Source: Saccharina japonica (Eukaryota; Sar; Phaeophyceae; Laminariales; Laminariaceae). From it: a stretch of 64,000 nt of DNA. The stretch spans positions 1 to 64,000 of the forward strand of contig MEHQ01002443.1 in assembly GCA_008828725.1 (NCBI GenBank), given 5' to 3'. Positions 32,444 to 43,970 of the stretch are shown here, one piece after another; position 1 is the first letter of the stretch, and each line of letters begins with the position of its first letter. The notes under the pieces were generated by a model. It did no database searches. It saw nothing but the letters and a program-made list of their open reading frames with translations, and was not told where the DNA came from. Both the position numbers and the translations under genes were made by a program.

Positions 32444-33300
32444 TTGTTTACGGCATGGTTCTTCCAGCACGAGGCGGCCTTCACTCGAGCTAAAAAGACA
32501 TCTCCGATCGTCTTCCTTGCTTCAGACGGTAACGTCATCAAGTACGTCAAGGGCATGCGCAAAGCCGTACTTCTACTTGGGAAGGGAAGGCCTACCGACG
32601 GCTGCCCACCCTACGAGTCCCTCGAGAAGCACGTTCAGCGAAGCAGGAGTGTCTTTGAGATGTGGCAGGGTGGACTCCAAGTCAAGATGCCGAAGCTGGA
32701 GTTCAAGGGGGAGGGTTGTTGGGGTGTCGACCCGAAAGGGAAGGAGGGAAAGGATGCGTCTCTGACGGCGGACCACTTGGTGATAGAGTTATCTGAGCAT
32801 TGCTACGTCGATACCGAGAGCAAGGCGGGCTTGCTCACGTGCGGCTGTGATCCGGAAAAGGTCGCAAACGACAAGCACAGGTGCAAGAGGTTTCGCTGCA
32901 AGGAGAACAATTGCTCGCTTTTGTGTCGGTGCGAAGGACGCTGCTACCTCGCCCCTCCGCCGTCGGCAGTCGCATCGACCGATACCGACTGTGCAGGTTG
33001 CAATTCTGAGGGGGGTCGAGAAGAGTGGGATGGGGGAAGGAGTCAGATGGGGACTGTGACATTGACGTTTCGGGTGGGGGGGCAGAGTCAGATGAGACAA
33101 CAATGATTGACATTTCGGGTGTATACGACTCATGTTCGTGGTTGGTTGTCGAGCAACTTCGACTCCGACGACGTTTCTGTTATCGATGCGGATTTTTTTC
33201 CCGAGGTTTATTCGCGTGAAGGCGTACATGGGCGGGACAAGATAAACGATGTCCACATGGAACAGAACTCATACGAGATCGGGGGGGGGGGGGGGCAACG
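32444..33300 (+). pseudogene. Broken cysteine-rich protein gene, probably of mobile-element origin
   Basis: The first 160 or so codons from 32444 read like genuine protein: FLASDGNVIKYVKGMRKAVL, then GLQVKMPKLEFKGEGCWGVD and ADHLVIELSEHCYVD. Then comes a cysteine cluster C-x-C-x(11)-C-x(4)-C-x(4)-C-x(3)-C-x-C-x(3)-C, which recalls metal-binding cysteine clusters seen in transposon proteins and in CXC/tesmin-like domains. An acidic tail (ESDGDCDIDVSGGGAESDE and further acidic text) follows downstream in other frames. The gene therefore looks broken, with about two breaks. Family and exact class are not recognised; host origin remains possible. Confidence 0.42.
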
Positions 33301-35384
33301 GTGAGCTTTAGTTAGACATTTACAGGGTTTGGATATGTCCCCATATAGTTTTATGTTAACGCATCCGATACGTTTACGACATCGGCATACATATTGTCCC
33401 TCGGTTCTGCTCTTAATATTGTTCAACTTCAAAAGGCTGCAGTCCGAGAGCAAATATATGCGTGAATGCCCCAGGGCGGTGTGCTTCGGGCGTAGTGCTT
33501 GATGGTGGGCTGGCCTTCAAGGGCTCACGGCTAACGTTCTGTGCTTACCATTACGTCCCAAAATGTAGCTCCTGTGGGCTCTGCCTAAACACGGTGGCAA
33601 TTAAACGGGACCCAGTCGCAGGCAGCTATGTTTGCTTGTCCGGGAGTGTGTGTGCAACTCTGCGGCTAAATGAAAGGCGTGCTGATATCGCCAATATTTG
33701 CGTGTGCCCGATTGTGCAGGTTTGCAGCAGCAATTATATATATTGCTGTGTGTTTTTAATCATATATTTATTCTCTATGTAGATGTGCAACGCATCATCA
33801 GGCGAAATAACACTAATTCTACATACGTGCAATGCTGCTGGTAAATTTATAAGTACATAGTTTTGTTTTTCCTCGAAATTCTGTACATACTACAGGGCAG
33901 CGTAAGGGCCATGCTACCGAAGCAAGTTTTGTCTATTTTTTAACTCGTTTTTCTTTAGTCTAAATACACGTCATAAAAAGGGAACAAAAGGGAAATTTTG
34001 ACAGTTTACCTTCTTTCCAGTATTTTGAGGCCCCTTGTTTTTTATAGAAAAGGTAATTTGGGGATATACCCCCTGTTGTTCGACAATTCGAGGGTATAGG
34101 CAAAACGCGCCCGCGGCGGGCGTTCCCGCGTGTCCAAACAGGAACGAAGCCCCCCCTTTGACCACACGTTGGGGGAGGATAACCCTACGTATCTACTGAA
34201 TGTATCTACGACTCCCAATTGACCACTTCCCCCCCCCCATTTGGCCGAAACCAAACCCCCTTTTGACCACCTGTGATCTGTGACAGCCTCTAAAACGACT
34301 TGTACGTATCCACGTCACCGCCCAACAGCCCGAATAGACCACGAGGCGGAACATCCAGAACTTGCTAGTAGTCGAAACCGTTGGTCTCCCAACAAATGTC
34401 GGCACAACTATACAGACCAAATCTTTATAGACGATATGAAGATACCGTTTATTCTGAAAAAGCATGGTGGCGGGAGAATCAGACCACATATGCGTATGGG
34501 TCGTGGGTTGCTGGGCGCTTGGTGCTTCGTTGCTGGGTGGTCTGTACACGAATACACCAGTCCGCCGTCCAACGCACAGCACAGACACCCAGCGGCTTTG
34601 ACCGTGGAGATAGGTGGACCAACTCCTTCCCGCCATGTCGAGTTCGTTGCGCCTCATATTGCTCGTGTCCCAAGGACCCCTCCCGTCCGACAAACAAGTA
34701 CCGAGATTACCAGGTTCATACATACGTTCTCGTACAGCAGTACAACCAGCAGCGGCGCAACCTATAAATAACGGCACAACAAGGTTCGATACGGATCACT
34801 TCTTCCACGATATATCCATGTGTAGTGCTTAAAACGACACAATCCAAAGTACTATGCAACCGCGAGAGCATAGGCCACCTCGTGCGCCACACATTACGGA
34901 AATTGACGATGGCCATAATAAGCACGGGCTACCTGCGTTCGGGCACGTTTTTCCACAAACCCATAGAGTTCGAAGCCATATATTCCGTTTTCGAACTAAT
35001 TCTTGCGGCGTCGTTGTCACTAGGCAATCATCTGCTACTGTGCAAAGCTCCGTGGCAATCGGTTCTATTTCCAGTGTGTTTGAACGTCGTATTGACTTAC
35101 CCGGTGCTGCATCGGAGGTTCCGCCGCACCTCCGTAGGATTCTTGTATGTATTCTTGGCACATCGCAGCGCTTGCAGCAGCTCGTTTGTGGGTTAAAGAG
35201 CACCGAATCGAGTGCTACTTGTGTCCCTAGGTCGCTCTGCTTACACTCTACAAAGATGTGCTGCTAACTTGGCGTGTGCTACCCGTCTCTAATCAGTACC
35301 GGTAGCTGCTCTGTTCTGTGATCTGGGTCCATTTTTACCAATCATGGAACGATACCCCGCGGTGCAACACTGTAGAGCTCTACG
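33301..35384. other. Gene-free region
   Basis: No recognised gene. Contains a G run at 33281-33293, a C run near 34228, and AT-rich sequence at 33730-33780. Frames of up to about 190 codons at 34193-34777 exist on both strands without recognisable domains. Confidence 0.35.
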
Positions 35385-35424
35385 TACGACGAGGGCGTGT
35401 GAGCTACTCGCCTAATCCGCCTCT
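35385..35424 (+). repeat. Left stub of dispersed segment C (copy 2)
   Basis: GAGCTACTCGCCTAATCCGC and its flank match 7590-7625. The rest of segment C resumes near 38485, so about 3.05 kb of AGGCCGTTTCC-type repeats interrupt this copy. Confidence 0.6.
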
Positions 35425-35425
35425 C

Positions 35426-35777
35426 AGGCCGTTTCCTATGCAGTTCGATTTTTGAGCTTCAGATTATGGTCCGATCGATTTTTCAACGACCTATTATATG
35501 TAGTTCGAAAATCGAAACATTCTTCCTATGCGAGAAAAAATAATTCATTTTACGTGCAGAGATTCGAGCAAACGGCGAGACCAACTGCTGTCTGGCGCCG
35601 CGAAGAGACGCGCCGAGTGCGCTGCACTGGGCGTAAGATCCAAGCATCCGAAGCCACGCTGGCTGCCTCTGCTCTGCTGGCGACGTGCGGGGTGCGCTCG
35701 AGTCGACCTGTCTTGGTATTTTGAATTTTGACACAACGAAGCATCCGAGCCCAGCAAGGTGGCTGACTGACTGCTGC

Positions 35778-35813
<36 letters not shown>

Positions 35814-36236
35814 TAAAGTCTACGAGTACGGAGAGGCGCGCACCGAGTGCGCTTCCCTTCGTCTCTAGGTCCGAGCACGCGCCAGCCGACTGTAGTCTGG
35901 CGACGGAGAGACGCACCGATCGCCGGCTGCGCGTCGGACGCGTGAAGCAACGTCGCTGTGTCGCCATTCAACTCACCGATCGTTCTGCTGTTGCTGCTTC
36001 TGCTGCTGCTTCCTCGCGTGGATAACATCTTGAATTTAGAGACCACGCCATTTTTCAATTTGAAAATCTGATGACCCAAGTCGGTGGACATTGGGCCAAA
36101 ATCTGACGACTTGGGCCATCGGATTCTCAGATCGAAAAAAAATCCGGTCAGGTTTTGCACAATCGGACTGCATAAGCAGATACCTTCGTTTCTGAGATCG
36201 ACAAATACAAAAATATATATCTGAGGCTAGTTATTA
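35426..36236 (+). repeat. AGGCCGTTTCC repeat, long version
   Basis: Begins AGGCCGTTTCCTATGC and shares two blocks with 37306-37746. The first is the left part (GAGCTTCAGATTATGGTCCG; GCCGCGAAGAGACGCGCC; AGCCACGCTGGCTGCCTCTG). The second is the block GGGCCAAAATCTGACGACTT with its following 130 bp. The middle, with a CTG run, is unique to this copy. The inverted right end present in the short version is not seen here. Confidence 0.62.
35771..35814 (+). repeat. (CTG)n microsatellite
   Basis: About fourteen CTG/TGC units with two interruptions, inside the long AGGCCGTTTCC repeat. Confidence 0.88.
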
Positions 36237-36249
36237 TGCCGTCTGACTA

Positions 36250-37303
36250 GGCTAATTATTATGCCATCGGATTAAGAGGATCGAAAAGCTCGCTTTCCGA
36301 TCCACTTTAAATTCGACGGGGTGTGTCTGGATGCCTTCCCTGTCGTCAATCGGATCGATTTTGCAGTTTTTTGTGCTCTTCCTGGAGGTGGTTGATACGA
36401 GAGTTGAAAAATGCTTCGTGTCCTGCTCCCGGGTTCTAGGAGGTGCTGCGCTGCGAGCGGCAGCAGCAGCAGCAGCAGCAGTAGAGCAGTCAACCCAGCA
36501 TCGTAGAGGTGTTTAGGCTGCTGGGTGGTGTGACCGTGTCTTTGGAGGGGTGGAGAGAGATGTGATGAGGTTCAAAAAAAAAATCGATTGAGAAATCCAA
36601 TCCACGAATCCCGTCGGAAAAAAAGTTGGGATCGAAAAAGGTATTTTTCAACTGTATAAGAAAGCCCGATTCGTGTCTCCCATCGGAAACCGGCTTTTTC
36701 GATTCACGTATCCGACTGCATAAGAATTAGCAAAAAAACTATTTTTCAACTGCATAAGAAAGCCCGATTGTGTCTCCAATCGGAAACCAGCTTTTTCGAT
36801 CCACGTATCCGACTGCATAAGAATTAACAATATAAAAAGAGCTTTTTCGATCCCAACTTTTTCGATTGAGAAATCCAATGCACGAATCTCGTCGAAAAGC
36901 TCAGAGTTTTTCGACGGGATTCGTGGATTGGATTTCTCAATCGAAAAAGTTTTTGAACCTCATCACATCTCCCTCCACCCCTCCAAAGACACGGTCACAC
37001 CACCCAGCGGCAGTCTAAACACCTCTACGATGCTGGGTTAACTGTTCTGCTGCTGCTGCTGCTCTCTACTGCTGCTGCTGCTGCTGCAGCTGCTGTTCGC
37101 AGCGCAGCACCTCCTAGAACCCGCGAGCAGGACACGAAGCATTTTTCAACTCTCCCATCAACCTCCCCCAGGAAGAGCACACAAAACTGCAAAATCGATC
37201 CGATTGACGATAGGGAAGGCATCCAGACACACCCCGTCGAATTTATAGTGGATCGGAAAGCGAGCTTTTCGATCCTCTCAATCCGACGGCATGAGAATTA
37301 GCC
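36250..37303. mobile_element. Fold-back element with arms of about 350-400 bp
   Basis: The left arm, about 36250-36605, starts GGCTAATTATTATGCC. The right arm, about 36885-37303, is its inverse complement and ends GAGAATTAGCC. The arms keep the same sub-blocks in mirrored order: GATCGAAAAGCTCGC, the GGGGTGTGTCTGGATGCCTT region, a CAG/CTG run, ACGGTCACACCACCCAGC, and AGAAATCCAATCCACGAAT. The central 280 bp holds a twice-repeated unit with GCATAAGAAAGCCCGATT. Such long, internally structured inverted repeats around a short centre are typical of fold-back transposons. No coding capacity is seen. A third, direct, unpaired copy of one arm is at 37752-38095. Confidence 0.72.
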
Positions 37304-37305
37304 TC

Positions 37306-37746
37306 AGGCCGTTCCCTATGCGGTTCGATTTTTGAGCTTCAGATTATGGTCCGATCGGTTTTTCAGCGACCTAGTTTGAAAATCGAAACAGTCTTCTTAT
37401 GCGAGAAAACACGGATTTGTTGTACGTGCAGATATTTAAGCAAACTGCGAGTTCAACTGCTGTTGTTGTGGTCTAGCGCCGCGAAGAGACGCGCCAAGTG
37501 CGCTGTACTGGGCGTAAAACCCAAGCGCCCGAAGCCACGCTGGCTGCCTCTGGTCTGGCAGCGACGCGCCGAGTGCGCTCGAGTCGACATTGGGCCAAAA
37601 TCTGACGACTTGGGCCATCGGATTCTCGAATAAAAAAAAATCCGGTCAGATTCTGCACAATCGGACTGCATAGGGCGGTGCTTTCGTTTTTGGGATCGAA
37701 AAATACAAATATGAAGCTCGATATCGAACCGCATAGGAAACGGCCT
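37306..37746. mobile_element. 441-bp MITE-like element with AGGCCGTTTCC ends
   Basis: The left end AGGCCGTTCCCTATGCGGTT and the inverse complement of the right end, AGGCCGTTTCCTATGCGGTT, are nearly identical 20-mers. The inside is a shortened version of 35426-36236. No clear target duplication is visible. It abuts the right end of the fold-back element. Confidence 0.62.
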
Positions 37747-37751
37747 TACGA

Positions 37752-38095
37752 GGGGATCGAAAACGCCGGTTTCCGATCCACTCTAAATTCCACGGGGTGC
37801 GTTTGGATGGCTTCCCTATCGTCGATCGGATCGATTTTGTATTCTTTTGTGCTCTTCCCGGGGGCGGTTGATACGAGAGTTGAAAACTGCTTCGTGTCCT
37901 GCTCGCGGGTTCTACGTAGGAGGTGCTGCGCCGGAAGCAGCAGCAGCAGCAGCAGCAGTAGAGCAGTCAACCCAGCATCGTAGATGTGTTCAGGCTGCTG
38001 CTGTGTGGTGTGACCGTGTGTTTGGAGGGGTGGAGAGAGATGTGGTGGGCTTCAAAAACTTTTTCGATTGAGAAATCCAATCCACGAATGCCGTC
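37752..38095 (+). repeat. Single arm of the fold-back family
   Basis: In the same orientation as the left arm at 36250-36605, it contains GATCGAAAACGCCGG, CACGGGGTGCGT, a CAG run and AGAAATCCAATCCACGAAT. No inverted partner follows. Confidence 0.68.
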
Positions 38096-38484
38096 GAATT
38101 GCGTGCTGTTATACATTCAAAAATCGTCTGTTGTATATAGCAAGCGGCGCAACTTTTTGCACACCACCCGTACTTTATCCATCGCAGATCTCACGCTTCA
38201 GACTACGGGTGCCATTGCAGCAGCAGAGTATGGTCGGCTAGCCATGTGGACACGCTCTCCTCTTTTTACGGGGCTGGACGCCGCCTCTACCGTAGCTGGG
38301 GGGTGCATCACTGCTGGTGCTCCACCTTGACCGCTGGCCGCTGGCTCGTTTTCGCTTTTGTTTTTCACGCGTATCCTCGCTCGTTTGTACTTCATCTTCG
38401 CTTTTCTCAGGAAAAGCGAAGTCTGTTCGTTTTTAGGTTTTGTTGTCCCCCGTTTGCATAGGCCCTCAGAGATGGCCATGTGTA

Positions 38485-39420
38485 CCAGACAACAATCTAT
38501 GCACCCGCTAAGAAAGTGTCGCTGGGACCTGGAACCCATGCGCAGAGCACCCGAGCAACCCGTCTGCTCGGAGAGCTGTGGGATGAAACGGTGCCAGCAT
38601 GATAGGATGATAGGTGCAAGTTGGCATGCATGGACAAAGAGCAAGATGTCCCCTTTGCTCAACAGCTACGCGTACAAACAGAACCCGTGCGCACCTGGTC
38701 CACCCGCTAAGAGCGATCGCCGTCACAAAGTGTCGCTCGCGGCCCAAAGCCACCGTGGTTATAAGCTGCAGTGCTCCCGATCTTCGTCTATGCTAGTCGT
38801 ACTGTCAACTCGTACAGCAGAGTACCTCCTTATTTTGTTTTTCCCGCGCGGCTCTCATTTTCGTTCAAATGGGGAGTTCCACATTATGCAGAGGCCCCAC
38901 AATGAAACGGTATAATTTCGTAACCAAAACAAAAACAAACACGTCAAGCGACCGACGTACAGGTATCACGCGAATCGCGCACACCGCACAACGGCTGGCA
39001 ACGAATACCGACCACCTTTTATATGTGACTTGCCAAGTTGAGTATCGGCCAACTCGACACAAATTACAGCACAGTTGTGGCGTTGTGGTGCTTCAGGTAC
39101 TATTAATTACTACTATACTCAAATCGTCGTCGGAGTTCGACGAGAAAGGGATGTGAGACCTCGTTGTCCGGCACGTGGTATCAGGTACCAGGTGCTGTAG
39201 TACTGGGTGGCACGGTCCTGCTTACTACCTGACACTGTGTGATCACGATGACATCACGGCTAACTTAGGTGTGTCGCACCCGACGAAGGCGACTTGAAGG
39301 CCACAGAAAAAAAACGTGACGAGGTCGATCAATGCTCCATCGAACATCGGCGAGACGGACTCCGCGACCGACGAATGAAGGTGGTCCAACTCCGCCGACA
39401 TACCGGTGCTGCCAGCAGTA
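38485..39420 (+). repeat. Dispersed repeat, segment C (copy 2)
   Basis: Matches 7636-8720 with scattered indels. It ends in the block CAACTCCGCCGA.ATACCGGT shared with 8660. The beginning of this copy lies at 35385-35424, before the inserted AGGCCGTTTCC and fold-back repeats. Confidence 0.72.
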
Positions 39421-40566
39421 TATCCTGCTATCCATCGTGTTCGACGACCCAAGAAGAGAGTGCGTATCATACGAATATCCGCATCGGAATGGCAATCGAA
39501 CAGTTGCTTTGTGTGGGATCAGATTGGCGCGTTTGAGAAGGATGAGCTTGGCACAGGATGGGGGTTATAAGCGGGACCAGGCGGTCGAAGCTTGTTGTAG
39601 GATATATCAGGTTCGAGCACGGCGGTCGACAAGGCAGTCGATAACGATGTATTTTGAATACGTACAGACGCGAGGTCCACGCTGTTTATACCCTCTCGCG
39701 CCAGCTGCTGCTGCTGATGTCCCAATCTCATTTGACAACCCCCTAACCCACCTGCTCATCATCCCTGTATATTCCATGCAATACCCTTCCAGCTTCGCAC
39801 TGGTTGCGACTGCGCCCGAGTACAGTTCAAGTCGTGTTTTCATGGTCTGCACATCGATATCGACGTCACCGTTAATAACCTCGAGTGCCCATGCCAGGGA
39901 TTCCCAGCAGCTGCCTCGATAGGCGCGACCTCGTCCCATCTCGACCTCGTCGCATCTCGACCTCGTTGACCACAAACAAAAATATTAGGAAACAAATAAC
40001 GTATGCGCACAGCAGTCTCTGCCACCCCAAAGGGGACAGTTTAAATTCAGCTATATAAAGCTTGACGTTGTAGTATTGGTGAGCTGTGCTGGGTGCGCTT
40101 CGTATAGTTGCTGTGCTTGGTCCATGAGTAGAGTCCCGTACTATTAATAGAGTGGTGGATGGTCTTCTTCGCTTCACTCTCAATAACCTTACCATCAGCC
40201 TTTGTCTCTCCAATGGAGGGACCTCCACACTATCATACTATGATAGTCTTTGCTTTGCAAGCTGCGTCATACGTCGGTTTGTGTGCTCGGGTGAGTACTT
40301 GCTTGTCGCTCCATTATCGGAAAACAAATGCTGGGAAACTTTCTACCCAGTACTAGACGAAGCATGCTAATAGATCTTCCTAAGGTAGCTATTTAGGCAC
40401 TATGATTGGCTAAGGGTGTGTTTTACGCGGCTCAATTAACTTGGAGTATTTCCCAGCCACAGCATCCGGAGTCAACCTAAAGTCCTTCCAAGCTCAGCAT
40501 CCACGCCGGCCGAGTTAGCCTAGAGTCTTGCCAAGCACAGCATCCCAGTACTGACCACTGGCATAG
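39421..40566. other. Gene-free region
   Basis: Overlapping frames of up to 196 codons (39332-39922) lack recognisable domains. A short repeat of CGACCTCGTC.CATCTC lies near 39926-39965. Confidence 0.35.
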
Positions 40567-40612
40567 GGTTCAGGTTAGGGTTAAGGTTAGGGTTGGGGTC
40601 GTAGGGTCGGCT
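40567..40612 (+). repeat. Interstitial telomere-like repeat
   Basis: GGTTAGGGTTAAGGTTAGGG and its flanks give about six degenerate TTAGGG-type units in 46 bp. This could be a relic of double-strand-break repair or of an old chromosome end. The telomere repeat of the organism is not known from this window. Confidence 0.6.
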
Positions 40613-41740
40613 TTAGGCGCCAAGCACAAAACCCCCGTAAAGATCTACTATCCAGGTTTGTCAACCCCTCCTTTCTACCCTTAGGGGGAAGTGGGTTAGA
40701 TGGCAGTTATACCTCGATTTAGCTTTGTTTTGGAGGGAAATATATATCAGCCAAAATATGTTGAGTCTATTTAAAGGAGGTATTTACGAGAGTACGGGTA
40801 TGTACGAGCTGGGCTAGGCTTGAAACGAATTTTAATTTTTTAGGCTTGAGTGTCACCAATTTTGCGAGTTAGCACTCGAAAATTGGAAGCGTTGATCCTG
40901 ACGTAGTATTGGAGATGGAAAAAAAAACGTAATAAATGAAAAATTCTGAACTATTATACGAAGAAACCGACTCGATTTCGCCGAGATATTCGCGAAGACC
41001 CAAAAGTACCAAAAATTCTGTTTTTTTACCAGATTTTGACACTGAAACATGACGGCTAAAAACATCGCCGTTCCCGATCAAGGTGAAACTGGTGTAGATA
41101 ATGCTTGAGGTACAAAGAGACGAGTGGTGTAACTTGCACTTGCCCACTTCATCACCCATCAAAAGGTTTACCAAAAAAAACATTCGATAATAAAAACAAG
41201 TAATAACGAAAACAGCAGTATTACTGCGATGCCCCGCTCAATTTTGCAAATTTTGGAGTCACATTTTAACCTCGTATTTTCGTCGTGCGTGGAAATGTAT
41301 TCCGAACCATCGCTTCTTATTTTTCGTCTTTTCACACTAGTTAAGATGGGTATTTATTTTCACGGACTTTTGGATCGGTCTTATATGCTTCAAGGGGGGA
41401 AAGAAAAAGGATGGCATCTCAAAGGTTGGTTAAGACATAAACAACACTGTGTAAAACAAATCGTGTTCATATTAATATTATTGACCGGGGCATAGCCAAT
41501 TAACCGTTTTGGCAGCGCCTTGGCTGGCCCAGCTCGTAGCTTGGTTTTTCGGAGGGAAGAAGATATCGAACAGGAAAAACATGCGTAATTTATTAGTCAC
41601 CCACACGCGGTGCTTGATTGTCCGACCAAGTACCTGAACCATACCCCCCTCCCCCCCCCCTCTATACATGCTGGGTTTCCACAGGGCTTTCCGCGGGTTC
41701 TCGTGGTATCCCGCAGGATCTCAAGGGAGCACGTGGGATC
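40613..41740. other. Gene-free region
   Basis: No gene recognised. A-rich around 40920 and T-rich around 41755; a C run near 41648. Frames up to about 100 codons on both strands show no domain. Confidence 0.35.
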
Positions 41741-41744
41741 GCGA

Positions 41745-42105
41745 TGGGGCGTCCCACTTTTTTTTTTGTTCATCCCATTTATTATCTCCTTCTCCCTTCC
41801 TTTATCTCTCCTCCCTAGCCGTAACCCAGATCCGGGGTAATATAGCAGGCTCTTCTCCCTCTTTCCCCACTACGGTTCTTGCCTTGCATTTTTATCGCGA
41901 GAAGACTTCAGTTTCTTCTTCCCTCGTCGACTCGCATCGAAGTGTGCCTACCCGCGCTACTAGGCACTCTCAGCAGTTGATTCCGTTTTTGTTTTTGTTT
42001 TTGCAAATAAACTCATAAGTCCGACCCACGTGAGATTCGAACTCCGGACATAAACTTTTAGAAGCGTTCGGCGTCATCACTAGACCATCGGGGCGACCTG
42101 TAACC
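41745..42105 (-). mobile_element. SINE-like repeat with a tRNA-derived head
   Basis: On the minus strand the first 75 bases read like a degenerate tRNA gene. GATGGTCTAGTGATGACG fits an A box and GAGTTCGAATCTC fits a B box, about 30 bases apart as in tRNA genes. The arms pair poorly (acceptor and T stems have mismatches), so it is not called a functional tRNA. Downstream follows a body with CGCGATAAAAATGCAAGGCA, a purine-rich stretch and CCCCGGATCTGGGTTACG. The same body occurs at 57.4-57.7 kb and in mirror image at 60.1-60.4 kb. A tRNA-like promoter followed by a conserved unrelated body is the structure of a SINE. Confidence 0.55.
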
Positions 42106-43843
42106 GAAGCTATTTACTTGTTGATTGGGTGTTATAGCTGTAGATACTGAGTGATTTTATCACCCGGGTTTCGACTGACAGACGGGGAGGGTGATTCATC
42201 ACCCAGGCAGGCGTTAGCCTTGACTACATGCACTGGGATCCAGGTATAGCGGCTCGAAACAAAAGCGACAAGTACGGTCGTCTCAATCTTGAAGGCGGAG
42301 CGTCCAATAGTTCAGATGCAGCATCATGACGCGGGCGCGTCCGACATCTCCTCCCGTTTTTGCGCCTTCGCACACACCCTCTTCCTCACCAGCCCCGTGT
42401 ATAGGCTTTTTTTTGTGTTGCCGGTGCTGTAATCGGCATTATGTATCGGCCTTTTTTCCCCTCTTAATCCCTTAGGAACTGGTCCCACTTATTTGGGGGC
42501 AAACTACTTGGAAATAGTGATGGACATTGTTTTTCAGTTCTGAATGAGTTAAGTCTCAAAGAGGTTAACGCCTGCCAGGTGTAGTGACGTTTCTAGTACC
42601 ACAGATCACGACACCGCCAGAGGGGGAGGGGGTACCAAAACAATGTCACACGTCACACCGCCAAAGGAAATATAGTTTTGGTGAGGGCGACCGGCTGGTG
42701 ACGACCTTTCAATCCATTGAGTTTACGTCACTGAGTGGCTGGTGTTAAGTTTCTGTTGAAGCAAAGGGTACATGAATGCGCATGGTGGCAGAATGGCGTG
42801 TTTCGACGAAATGCGTGTGGTTAAACTGACTTTTTCATTGAGCCCTCGCGTTGAGTCTTACATCTTGAGTCGGGTCATCCGTTAAGCCGGGTCTGGTGCA
42901 GACGACATTTTCATTGTTCGGTTAGTTCATTGGCCACATCACACCATTTGATGTACATGCATGGCGCACAGAGAATATTCACCCAAGTCAATACTTAGGT
43001 AAAAGAGCGGGGGCGACTATGTCGGCAGTTACCCATCATGCCAATGGGTCTCTTGATATTCACACCCAAAAGTGACTAGGAGTAGAACTATCCTTGTGCA
43101 GGCGCAACCACGCTGCTGTACTTTAATGTTGCCCATCTCTGAGAAAGCCGCCGTTCTGTATATGCCAACACACCATAGTCTGTACGTCCAACTCGTATAG
43201 CCAGCCAATGCATTAGATCAACTTTTTACTGAGCGCAAAACCTTAAACAATGGAAGTATCTTAATGTAGCCCCCACCCCCCCCCCCCCCGTCACACCCCG
43301 CCCTCCCGCCTGCCTGCCGGCCCGCTCGCTCGCCCTTGATGTCCCCCCATCCCATTGATGGCAGCATGCGGCTCGCAGCCTACGTACTTCACAGGGTAAA
43401 GTTAAGCTCGCTACATAGCTCTCTCGGTTAAGATATTACACACGCCGCGGACTGTGCATTTGGGTCCCCAAGCTCCTTCAGCAAGCTGCAGGTGACCTGT
43501 TGCGTAAAAACGGGGTCGGCGCCGAGTGCGCGCGACGCGTAGCGGGTGTTGGGATACACTCTGTGGGCGCCCTGTGTGCTCGCGACGCAATAATATCGCG
43601 GGGAAAAATAGGAATAAAAAACATCATCTATAATATGGTGTCTTAAACGTAGAGGGGATACTAATAGTACATGATTTTTGGGTCCGCCGTGGGTTCTGAT
43701 TTTATACTAGTATTACTATAGTCCCTCATAATGGTAGTGATAATATCCTTGCCGTCCGACCATTAGTTTTTGACATATAATAGCATGAGCTCCGATGTTG
43801 AAAAAGCAAACATCTCCAGAAATAAGAAGAGAAGCAATAAAAA
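42106..43843. other. Frame-poor region
   Basis: Between 42018 and 43726 there is no open frame of 60 codons on either strand, unusual for this window. Features seen: inverted GGGTGAT/ATCACCC words near 42165-42205, and a C run at 43274-43290. A block at 43640-43735 (ATATGGTGTCTTAAACGTAGAGG, then CCGTGGGTTCTGATTTT) resembles the junction of the SINE-like body and the 47-bp array at 57700-57800. Confidence 0.45.
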
Positions 43844-43970
43844 CTATGACGGTGGGCCATAGTAAATACTAGTAAATAGGACCTACGGTCCACACAAAAA
43901 ACAATATATTTACACTTTTTTACTATTAATAACAACGTTTGGTCCTATTTACTATGGCCCTCCGTGATAG
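43844..43970. mobile_element. MITE, family with CTATCACGGAGGGCCATAG ends, copy 1
   Basis: The left end CTATGACGGTGGGCCATAGT and the inverse complement of the right end CTATCACGGAGGGCCATAGT form a 26-bp inverted repeat. The inner part continues to pair (AATAGGACC with GGTCCTATT). A second copy lies at 45352-45529. Length is 127 bp and there is no coding capacity. Confidence 0.72.
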
